Shown here: piece after piece, positions 1-5,830 of the stretch
Layout of the letters: the number at the start of each line of letters is the position of its first letter
Position numbering within the stretch: the first letter of the stretch is position 1
NCBI GenBank assembly: GCA_028703735.1
Contig: JAQVMI010000113.1
Span: 1-6,376, forward strand
Reading direction: 5' to 3'
Length of the DNA: 6,376 bases
Source: Candidatus Cloacimonadota bacterium
Lineage (GTDB): Bacteria; Cloacimonadota; Cloacimonadia; Cloacimonadales; Cloacimonadaceae
Program-made: the position numbers and the translations under genes
The notes under the pieces: generated by a model
What the model saw: the letters and a program-made list of their open reading frames with translations, nothing else
Told to the model about the DNA's origin: nothing
The model's database searches: none

Positions 1-1283
1 GGATATGTGGCACTATTGGAGCGATAGTAGAATTTCACTTTGTACATGAAATCCATGGTGAATTGCAGCGGAGGGGTTACCAACCAATCGTTCATAGCCA
101 TAGCTGTGTTATAGCGTACCCGCATAGAATTAGGAGCGGTATCTGCATTACCTGCATAGCTTTCCCAAGTGTAGGTATCAGCATTAGCATTGATTGCAGA
201 CCAGCCAACCGGCAAAGTTGGTGCAGTAACATCATCGAAATTCTGCACATAAGGATACGTTGTAACCAAAGGATTATCAAGAGTTGTAAAACTCCAAATT
301 GGGCAATTAACAGCATCCCCATCTGTATTGAAAGGAACAATCTGCCAATAGTAAACAGTGCTGTAAACAAAATCAGCAGGGTCATAATTAGTAGCGGTCT
401 GTGTGGTTCCGTTCACAAGGTTTGTGGGGGGATTATCTGTACCAAGGAACACTTTATATCCTGTGGTAGTTCCACCACCAGCAGCCCAAGAGAGATTGGC
501 GGTGTTAGAAACATTAACTGCATTAAGGGCAGGGTTTGGATTTTGAGCAGGTAGAGGTGGCTCGCCTGCAGTAGCAGGGCTAAAAGTGAAGGTTAAGCCA
601 TTTGCAGGAAAAACTGTTGCATTAAGTGTACAAGAGTTGTTATTAGCAGTACCGGAAGTTGTGGCACTCCAATCTGTTGTGGTGGTACGATTGCAGAAAT
701 CTGCATTGGAATCGCCACGTAAGCCTACTTGAATGGCTGCTGCTGTAGCGGCAGTTACTGTGCTAAAGGCACCATAAACATATTGCACCTTATTACCGCT
801 TTCTAAAAGCTGAATCTGGAAACTAAAATCGTCATTTGCAGTGGTAGTTGGAACGCGGCGATAGTGTTTCCACTGAACAGTGAATACTCTATTGGGTGCT
901 GTGCCGCTTGTCATGGACATCAATTCACCGGTATCACGGGATTTGATATCACGATTTAAGGCTGCAACTATATTATTAGTGGCGGTAGCACCACTGATAG
1001 CTATGTTGCTTGTAGTAACTACAGGACCCATGGCAAGAAAACCATTGGTTTGAATACTTACTTCTGTGTAGTCAACTGCATTGTAAGTGAAGGTAAAGCC
1101 CAACGGAATTGCCAAAAAATTATCATTATCATTGGCGTTAGTCCCGTGTATTGTTCCTCCGCTAATTTCAGTATAAGTTCCCAGCGTGGAAGTAAACGAA
1201 TATTCGCTCACTATTGCCCAGGCACCGAGTGCTAATGCTGAGAAAATCAGCAGAAGAAGGAGTTTGTTAAGTTGTGCTCTCAT
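1..1283 (-). CDS. Secreted Fn3 / choice-of-anchor J-type surface protein, N-terminal part (3' end off window)
   Basis: The frame stays open from ATG at 1283 down to base 1: 427 full codons with no stop, cut by the window edge. The start is fixed by AAGGAG five bases upstream. Residues 1-23 are a clear Sec signal peptide (MRAQLNK, then a Leu/Ile/Ala core, likely cleavage after AWA), so the product is exported. Residues about 24-237 form a beta-rich Asn/Thr-rich module of unknown name; Cys197 and Cys218 could form a disulfide. A Pro-rich linker (241-250) leads to a fibronectin type III-like module (about 243-336, with LSW, YKVFLG and YYWQIVPFN strands). From about 342 (YPYVQNFDD, PVGWS, DWLVTPPL) it resembles choice-of-anchor J/cleaved-adhesin modules. 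Such proteins in FCB bacteria are usually cell-surface or secreted, often with a C-terminal sorting signal, which is not visible here. Function could be adhesion, glycan binding or a peptidase appendage; no catalytic motif is seen. Confidence 0.85.
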   Translation of the reverse strand, partial: MRAQLNKLLLLLIFSALALGAWAIVSEYSFTSTLGTYTEISGGTIHGTNANDNDNFLAIPLGFTFTYNAVDYTEVSIQTNGFLAMGPVVTTSNIAISGATATNNIVAALNRDIKSRDTGELMSMTSGTAPNRVFTVQWKHYRRVPTTTANDDFSFQIQLLESGNKVQYVYGAFSTVTAATAAAIQVGLRGDSNADFCNRTTTTDWSATTSGTANNNSCTLNATVFPANGLTFTFSPATAGEPPLPAQNPNPALNAVNVSNTANLSWAAGGGTTTGYKVFLGTDNPPTNLVNGTTQTATNYDPADFVYSTVYYWQIVPFNTDGDAVNCPIWSFTTLDNPLVTTYPYVQNFDDVTAPTLPVGWSAINANADTYTWESYAGNADTAPNSMRVRYNTAMAMNDWLVTPPLQFTMDFMYKVKFYYRSNSATY

Positions 1284-1369
1284 AGCATCTCCTTTTCTTG
1301 GTTATTAGATATTTACTATTTATTTTGGTTCTCTTATCGGCAGAATCCACTGCCAAAACATCCAGTGTG

Positions 1370-1398
1370 CATTGTATAGCACGCTAATAATATGTCAA
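1370..1398 (-). promoter_or_regulatory. Sigma70-type promoter of the secreted-protein gene
   Basis: Read on the minus strand, a perfect -35 box TTGACA (1398-1393) is followed after 16 bp by TACAAT (1376-1371), a 5/6 match to the -10 consensus. Transcription would begin near 1364, giving a leader of about 80 nt to the ATG at 1283. The leader contains a small inverted repeat (GGCAG/CTGCC, 1339-1354). It is the best consensus promoter in the window and points at the only minus-strand gene. Confidence 0.65.
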
Positions 1399-1405
1399 GC
1401 AAAAC

Positions 1406-1436
1406 TTGTTCCCACTTCATTGAGATTTGTTATAAT
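1406..1436 (+). promoter_or_regulatory. Distal extended -10 promoter of the cyclase gene
   Basis: A perfect TATAAT at 1431-1436 is preceded by TGT at 1428-1430, which makes a full extended -10 element (TGnTATAAT). The -35 candidate TTGTTC (1406-1411) is weak and 19 bp away, as is common when an extended -10 is present. The start would be near 1443, which leaves a leader of about 248 nt before the ATG at 1691. The motif is clear; its use in this host is inferred. Confidence 0.5.
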
Positions 1437-1442
1437 GATAAG

Positions 1443-1456
1443 GGAATACCGGTTCC
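1443..1456. repeat. Imperfect palindrome at the predicted distal transcription start
   Basis: GGAA(T)ACC/GGTTCC is a 14-base quasi-palindrome centred on ACCGGT, broken only by one extra T at 1447. It begins about where transcription from the distal promoter would begin, a usual place for a repressor operator. No regulator family can be named from the sequence. Confidence 0.35.
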
Positions 1457-1470
1457 GCTTTTTCTAAAGG

Positions 1471-1514
1471 TTATTCAGCAGCCTGCTTTACCTGCAAAAG
1501 CATCATTTGAATAA
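1471..1514 (+). promoter_or_regulatory. Two-stem hairpin in the cyclase leader
   Basis: An outer 7-bp stem (TTATTCA 1471-1477 with TGAATAA 1508-1514) encloses an inner 6-bp stem (TGCTTT 1484-1489 with AAAGCA 1497-1502), with a 7-base apical loop and a 6/5 internal loop. A second hairpin (AATGCC 1542-1547 with GGCATT 1568-1573, 20-base loop) follows. Neither is followed by a T-tract, so neither looks like an intrinsic terminator. They do not match a riboswitch class that I recognise. Confidence 0.35.
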
Positions 1515-1582
1515 CAAAATTATTGGGGTGCAAAACAGCAAAATGCCATCTGGTTAAACTTCCTAAAGGCATTACATTATTA

Positions 1583-1612
1583 TTGTAAGAATTGCTTCGG
1601 AATATCTATTAT
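1583..1612 (+). promoter_or_regulatory. Proximal sigma70-type promoter candidate of the cyclase gene
   Basis: TTGTAA (1583-1588, 4/6) and TATTAT (1607-1612, 5/6) are separated by 18 bp. Transcription would start near 1619, giving a leader of about 72 nt. AT-rich DNA yields such matches by chance, so this is less certain than the distal extended -10. Confidence 0.35.
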
Positions 1613-1690
1613 TCATAGCCTTAGAAACACCCTCCCTCCGATGCCTCTGTGTTAAAAAAAAATCGCCGTGCCTGATGGCAGGAGAAAACT

Positions 1691-4600
1691 ATGCTACGCT
1701 ACATCCCAGCCTTTATCCTACACAATTATGAAGAAAATGTCTTTCAAGGCAAGCTCTCAGCCTATGTTTTACTGTTTGACATAGCGGATTTCACCAAGAT
1801 TGGCACTACTATGCAAAAAGAAGGGAAACCTGGTGTAGAGGAGCTAAGCAGGTTTTTGGAAGTTGTTTTTGGCACACCGATAAACTTAGTGGAAAAATAT
1901 GGTGGATTCGTAAGTGTATTTGCCGGAGATGCTTTTTGTGCAATATTTCCAGAAGCAGAGGCAGAGAGTATTGTTTCAGTGGTTAATTCCATCAGCAAAC
2001 ACTTCCGGGAAAACCGGATTTACAAGAGTTTTATAGGTGATATAGATCTTTTAGTGCGCCAAACCATCTGCTATGGTTCCTTGGAATGGAAGATCTTTCA
2101 CAATGATCTGCAGAATGAATACGTTTTTCAAGGCATTGTGATGCAAGAAGTGGGGGTGCTATCGTTGCAGAAAAGGGAAATACTGTGGTCGGAAACTGCG
2201 GCACTTAGAATCGGAACAGAAAATTTTGCTTCCAGAGAGATCGGATATGAGCTACTGGATAATCACATTTTTGAGGGCAAGCCAGGGAAAATTTACCATC
2301 ATAACAATGATACAGCTTTACTTTTCTGCCATCCACGTTACAGAGAAGTGATGCCCCAAAACGAGATACGCACGGCTGCTTTTTGTTTTGCTTCTTTAGA
2401 GAAAGTTGCCGAAGCAGAAAGAGAAGAAGCAATTGCCAAGCTGCACAATTTGGCAAACAAGTATGGAGCTTTACTAAATAAGCTGGATTTCACAGATAAA
2501 GGATTGGTTACCCTGCTGCTTTTTGGAGTTCCTCACAATGTAGGTAAAACCTTAGAGCGAATTTGCAGCTTCTCTGTGGAGACTGTGGAAAGTATTCCGG
2601 AAATCGCAATGGGAATAAGTTGTGGCAGTGTTTTTGCAGGCTATGTAGGCAGTGGAGAAATAAGAGAATATACTGCCTTTGGTCATCCAGTGAATATTGC
2701 AGCAAGGTTAATGACCAATGCCAGAGCCGGCGAAGTTTTGGCTGATGCTTTTCTGTGGCAGGAAATGAATGCGAAATACGATTTTGACTATCTTGGCTCG
2801 CTGTACTTAAAAGGTATTGCTATGCCAATGCGTTATTATCAAATAAGCCAACGAGCCAAAGATAGAGCCTGGAGTCAGGAAAACCGCTTTGTAGGCAGAG
2901 ATGATGAGCTCTTGGAGATTAAAAACCTGGTGGATAACAGTCTTCAATCCATGGAAAACAGCATTATCTATATTTTCGGGGATGCAGGTATAGGTAAAAG
3001 CAGACTTGTAAAGCAAGCATTGGCAAATTACTCCATAGTTGCCTATCATAAATTTAACATCACCTGCAACACCTTTCTGCCCAAGCCTTTGGAAGCAATA
3101 AAACAAATAGTTCAAACGTATTCTTACTATAATTCTCAACTGCCGGAAGAGGCTGGAATCGCCATGTTCAAGGGTTTATGGATGGCTCTTGCACAGGGTG
3201 ATCCAGAATTGCAGCGGATAGAATCCATTATAGCCTGGCTCCTGGGCTACGAATGGACAGGCTCTATCTGGAATCTCCTTCCTGCAGAAGAGAAACCCAA
3301 ACAGCTAAGAAACGCCTTCATCAGCTTTATGGAGCAGCTGGCAAAGACAAAACCAGTGCTTATTTATCTGGATGATGGACAATGGCTGGCAGAAGAAAGC
3401 ATGGTTTATCTGCAAGAGCTTAGTAAAAGATGCATCTCCCCCATCATTATAGTAACAGCCTGCCGATATCTGGAGAATGGCGAAAAGGTGGAATTGGGGC
3501 TTGCTAAGCACAAGAGATATGATATTGAGCTAAATTCTCTCAGCGATTCGGGTAGCTATCAATTAATTCGCTCTATCTTGCGTTTGGAGAATATACCAGA
3601 AGCAACCCTAAGCCTAATCACAAATCGGGCAATGGGAAATCCGCTATTTATTGAACAGCTTACCTCTTTTCTGATGGAAAGCGGTAGTCTGAACGAAAAA
3701 GGGGTTATTACCGGAGAGGTTAGCTATTTAAGCTCTTTCAGTATCAGCGATATCATCAGCAATAGGATTGACCGTCTAACAGAAAAGGTGCGGGAATGTA
3801 TGTTCAATGCCAGTGTTTTGGGTACAGAGTTCAACATTAAGGTTCTATCGCAAATGTTGAAATCAGAACCAGCAGCAGAACTGGAAATAGGGGTTAAGAA
3901 CCGCATCTGGAGGAATTTGGATGAATTGCGCTATATCTTTACCCACATTCTGATAAAGGACATAATATACCAAAATCTGATGAGCGAGAAACTGCAAGAG
4001 CTTCATCAAACCGCAGCAGAATCCATGGAAATAGTCTTTGCCGATAAGCTGGATGAATACTCTGTGGAGATAGCAATTCACTTTCAGAAAGGGAAGCAGC
4101 TTCCTAAAGCAGCAGAATATTATAACAAAGCAGGCTGCTATTTCAGAGATAAGTACGATTTTGCGGGAGGGGTTGGCAATCTTAAAAAAGCCTTGCAAAT
4201 CAGAGAGCTTGCCTTAGGTGGAGCGCATACCGATACGGCAGTATCTTTATCAAATCTGGCAGCTCTGTATTTGGCACAGGGAACTTATGAACAGGCGGAA
4301 CCTCTATACCTTAGAGCTCTGGAAATATTTGAAAAAACTTTAGGTGCAGAACATCTTGATACCATAATACCTTTAAATAATCTGGCAGGAATGTATAAAG
4401 ACCAGGGTAAGTATAGCCAAGCCGAACCGCTCTATTTACGTGCCTTGGAAGTTAAGGAAAAAAACTTGGGAACAAATCATCCTGATTCTGCCCCATCCCT
4501 GCTAAATCTGGCACATCTGTATTGGTTGCAAGCTAAATATGACCAAGCCGAACCTCTATACCAAAAAGCCATGGATATCTATGAATCAGTTCTGGAGGCT

Positions 4601-5605
4601 CAACACCCTGATACAGCTAATTTACAGAATAATCAGATTTCGATTTATCAATATCAGGGAAGGAATACCCAAAACGAATCTCTTTACCAAAGAAACCTGA
4701 AAATAAGAGAGATTGTGCTTAGTGATGAACATCCTGATACAGCAGGATTGCTAACGAATCTGGCAAGCTTGTATTGGTTGCAGGGCAATTATGAGCAAGC
4801 CTTACCGCTATATCAAAGAGTGCTGTCAATTAGAGAAGAACAAAGGGGAGTGGAACACCCTGATACAGCAGTAGTAATGAACAATCTTGCCAGCTTGTTT
4901 GATTCCCAAAATCTGTTCGATCATGCCGAACCACTTTACCTGCGAACTCTGGAGATAAGGGAAAAGGTGTTGGGCAGTGAACATCCCCTTACAGCACAAT
5001 CGCTTAGTAACTTGGCGGGGCTATATGATTCCCAGAACAATACCGGGCAAGCTGAACCGCTTTACATTAGAGCTTTGGAGATTAGAGAAAAGGTGTTAGG
5101 GAGCGAGCACCCGCTTACAGCACAATCGCTTAATAACCTGGCAGTGTTTTATGATTCTCAAGGGAAAAATGCCCAAGCTGAACAGCTATTTCTACGTGCC
5201 CTGGATATTAAAGAAAAAGTGCTGGGCGCAGGACAACCAAACATGGAGACTTCCATGAATAATCTGGCAGATTTATACAATTATCAGGGAAGGTATGATC
5301 AGGCAGAACAACTTTTCCAACGTGCCTTGAAAGTTTGGGAGAAAGTTTTGGACACAGGACATCCCACCATGGCAACTTCTATGAATAATCTGGCAGAGTT
5401 CTTTAGCTCGCAAGGAAAATTCGACCAAGCAGAACAGCTTTACCAACGAGCCCTGAAAATTTGGGAAAAGGTGATGGATACAGAGCATCCCCATACCTTG
5501 AAAAGTATTAAGGGATTGGTGGATTTATATACCAAAACTGGCGAATGGGACAAAGCAAAAGTGTATCAGGAAAGGCTGGATAACATCCTAAAAAGACCCG
5601 AGTAA
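1691..5605 (+). CDS. Tandem class III nucleotide cyclase - STAND NTPase - kinesin-light-chain TPR protein
   Basis: 1304 residues; ATG chosen because GGAG (1681-1684) lies six bases upstream. No signal peptide or membrane segment is seen, so it is probably cytosolic. Cyclase domain C1 (about 20-175) has FDIADFT (Asp30) and FAGDAF (Asp80), the two metal-binding aspartates. C2 (about 222-385) lacks them but has TDKG (Lys270), EYT (Thr328) and VNIAAR (Asn335, Arg339), the base and transition-state residues, so one composite active site is expected, as in soluble adenylyl cyclase; Thr328 matches the adenine-specifying Thr there, suggesting ATP to cAMP. A STAND/AAA_16 NTPase follows: FVGRDDEL (400-407), Walker A GDAGIGKS (430-437), Walker B IYLDDGQW (558-565), sensor-like TACR (589-592), GNPLFIEQL (649-657), then a probable winged helix (about 683-770). 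One ordinary TPR (about 800-840) precedes eleven 42-residue TPRs. The trigger is unknown; the TPRs probably bind it or a partner. Confidence is high for domains, moderate for product. Confidence 0.9.
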   Translation: MLRYIPAFILHNYEENVFQGKLSAYVLLFDIADFTKIGTTMQKEGKPGVEELSRFLEVVFGTPINLVEKYGGFVSVFAGDAFCAIFPEAEAESIVSVVNSISKHFRENRIYKSFIGDIDLLVRQTICYGSLEWKIFHNDLQNEYVFQGIVMQEVGVLSLQKREILWSETAALRIGTENFASREIGYELLDNHIFEGKPGKIYHHNNDTALLFCHPRYREVMPQNEIRTAAFCFASLEKVAEAEREEAIAKLHNLANKYGALLNKLDFTDKGLVTLLLFGVPHNVGKTLERICSFSVETVESIPEIAMGISCGSVFAGYVGSGEIREYTAFGHPVNIAARLMTNARAGEVLADAFLWQEMNAKYDFDYLGSLYLKGIAMPMRYYQISQRAKDRAWSQENRFVGRDDELLEIKNLVDNSLQSMENSIIYIFGDAGIGKSRLVKQALANYSIVAYHKFNITCNTFLPKPLEAIKQIVQTYSYYNSQLPEEAGIAMFKGLWMALAQGDPELQRIESIIAWLLGYEWTGSIWNLLPAEEKPKQLRNAFISFMEQLAKTKPVLIYLDDGQWLAEESMVYLQELSKRCISPIIIVTACRYLENGEKVELGLAKHKRYDIELNSLSDSGSYQLIRSILRLENIPEATLSLITNRAMGNPLFIEQLTSFLMESGSLNEKGVITGEVSYLSSFSISDIISNRIDRLTEKVRECMFNASVLGTEFNIKVLSQMLKSEPAAELEIGVKNRIWRNLDELRYIFTHILIKDIIYQNLMSEKLQELHQTAAESMEIVFADKLDEYSVEIAIHFQKGKQLPKAAEYYNKAGCYFRDKYDFAGGVGNLKKALQIRELALGGAHTDTAVSLSNLAALYLAQGTYEQAEPLYLRALEIFEKTLGAEHLDTIIPLNNLAGMYKDQGKYSQAEPLYLRALEVKEKNLGTNHPDSAPSLLNLAHLYWLQAKYDQAEPLYQKAMDIYESVLEAQHPDTANLQNNQISIYQYQGRNTQNESLYQRNLKIREIVLSDEHPDTAGLLTNLASLYWLQGNYEQALPLYQRVLSIREEQRGVEHPDTAVVMNNLASLFDSQNLFDHAEPLYLRTLEIREKVLGSEHPLTAQSLSNLAGLYDSQNNTGQAEPLYIRALEIREKVLGSEHPLTAQSLNNLAVFYDSQGKNAQAEQLFLRALDIKEKVLGAGQPNMETSMNNLADLYNYQGRYDQAEQLFQRALKVWEKVLDTGHPTMATSMNNLAEFFSSQGKFDQAEQLYQRALKIWEKVMDTEHPHTLKSIKGLVDLYTKTGEWDKAKVYQERLDNILKRPE
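4211..5596 (+). repeat. Eleven in-phase 126-bp coding repeats (42-residue TPRs)
   Basis: Residues 841-1302 divide into eleven units of exactly 42 residues, each opening with a version of VLGxEHPDTA and continuing NNLAxLYxxQGxYDQAEPLYxRALEIREK. This is the kinesin-light-chain TPR type (Pfam TPR_10/TPR_12). Units start at residues 841, 883, 925, 967, 1009, 1051, 1093, 1135, 1177, 1219 and 1261, with no insertion or deletion. Units 7 and 8 are the closest pair and share an exact 19-base match 126 bp apart (4988-5006 and 5114-5132). Unit 4 (967-1008) is the most decayed, with NNQISIY and QNE replacing NNLAxLY and QAE. Confidence 0.85.
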
Positions 5606-5641
5606 TTTCCGAAGGTTGATAAAAGTCCTGAAAGTGCACAA

Positions 5642-5706
5642 GCTGTTGATAAAACCCAGAGGGGCTTAGTCAACAGCCTGTATGTCAAGTGACAGTTTCA
5701 TTTGTT
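5642..5706 (+). terminator. Stem-loop terminator candidate after the cyclase gene
   Basis: GCTGTTGA (5642-5649) pairs with TCAACAGC (5670-5677), extended by one T-G wobble to 9 bp, and CCC/GGG inside the loop (5655-5663) can add a small inner stem. A second 4-bp hairpin (5683-5694) is followed by the T-rich stretch TTTCATTTGTT (5696-5706). The stem lies 37 bases after the stop codon. There is no clean T-run directly after the long stem, so efficiency is uncertain, or the T-rich part may belong to the second hairpin. Confidence 0.45.
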
Positions 5707-5774
5707 AAAATGCCAATTTGGGTTAGTATTTTAGTAGAGAGAGTATATGTGCAGGATTATAGCTGAGTATGCGC

Positions 5775-5787
5775 TCCACTTTGTGGA
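5775..5787. repeat. Perfect short inverted repeat upstream of the sensor gene
   Basis: TCCAC and GTGGA flank a TTT spacer, 43 bases before the GTG start. It could be a small leader hairpin or a protein-binding site; at this length chance is a fair explanation. Confidence 0.25.
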
Positions 5788-5817
5788 TTAGCAATACAAA
5801 CACTGTATCATTTGTTT

Positions 5818-5824
5818 AAAGGAG
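5818..5824 (+). promoter_or_regulatory. Shine-Dalgarno sequence that sets the GTG start
   Basis: AAAGGAG ends six bases before GTG at 5831. The overlapping GTG at 5829 runs straight into TGA, and the next in-frame ATG (6002) would delete the membrane segment, so this site decides the start. Confidence 0.75.
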
Positions 5825-5830
5825 TCTCGT

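Larger units (their letters stand above)
1284..1690. other. Divergent intergenic region, 407 bp, no gene
   Basis: This is the space between the start codons of two divergent genes. It holds a minus-strand promoter (-35 at 1393-1398), a distal plus-strand extended -10 promoter (1431-1436), an imperfect palindrome at the predicted plus-strand start (1443-1456), two hairpin-forming inverted repeats (1471-1514 and 1542-1573), a proximal plus-strand promoter candidate (1583-1612), a run of nine A (1654-1662), and a 4-bp hairpin (1669-1680) touching the Shine-Dalgarno sequence of the cyclase gene. No open frame with a ribosome binding site was found here. Confidence 0.8.
5606..5830. other. Intergenic region between cyclase and sensor genes, 225 bp
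   Basis: It holds a duplicated 10-mer (GTTGATAAAA at 5615-5624 and 5645-5654), the terminator-like stem at 5642-5677, a small second hairpin (TGTC/GACA, 5683-5694), a perfect short inverted repeat TCCAC-TTT-GTGGA (5775-5787), and a near-repeat TCATTTGTT(T)AAA at 5698 and 5808. No convincing sigma70 promoter for the sensor gene was seen; TTGTTA (5702-5707) with TAGTAT (5724-5729) at 16 bp is the best weak candidate. Short ATG frames at 5710 and 5747 (18 and 14 codons) have no supporting ribosome binding site. Confidence 0.7.

Noticed and set aside
63..554. Plus-strand open frame of 163 codons
   Set aside because: It lies in exact codon register opposite the secreted-protein gene, has no ribosome binding site, and its Cys/Ile/Ser-rich product looks like an antisense shadow; the minus frame has a signal peptide and domain-like sequence.
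1050..1235. Plus-strand open frame of 61 codons
   Set aside because: It is antisense to the signal peptide and first module of the secreted protein and has no credible ribosome binding site.
1471..1573. Known riboswitch or attenuator in the leader
   Set aside because: The hairpins do not match a class I can recognise and have no following T-run, so only a structured leader is claimed.
1284..1690. CRP-type cAMP receptor site (TGTGA-N6-TCACA), expected if cAMP fed back on its own gene
   Set aside because: No acceptable match was found in either intergenic region.
1675..1731. Out-of-frame ATG overlapping the cyclase start, 18 codons
   Set aside because: No ribosome binding site precedes it, and the GGAG at 1681 serves the ATG at 1691.
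4211..5596. Regular 126-bp repeats as a CRISPR or satellite array
   Set aside because: The repeats are in coding phase, diverged mainly in a TPR-like pattern, and continue one open frame.
5710..5791. Two short ATG frames (18 and 14 codons) as possible leader peptides
   Set aside because: Neither has a good Shine-Dalgarno sequence, a run of a regulatory amino acid, or an attenuator directly after it.
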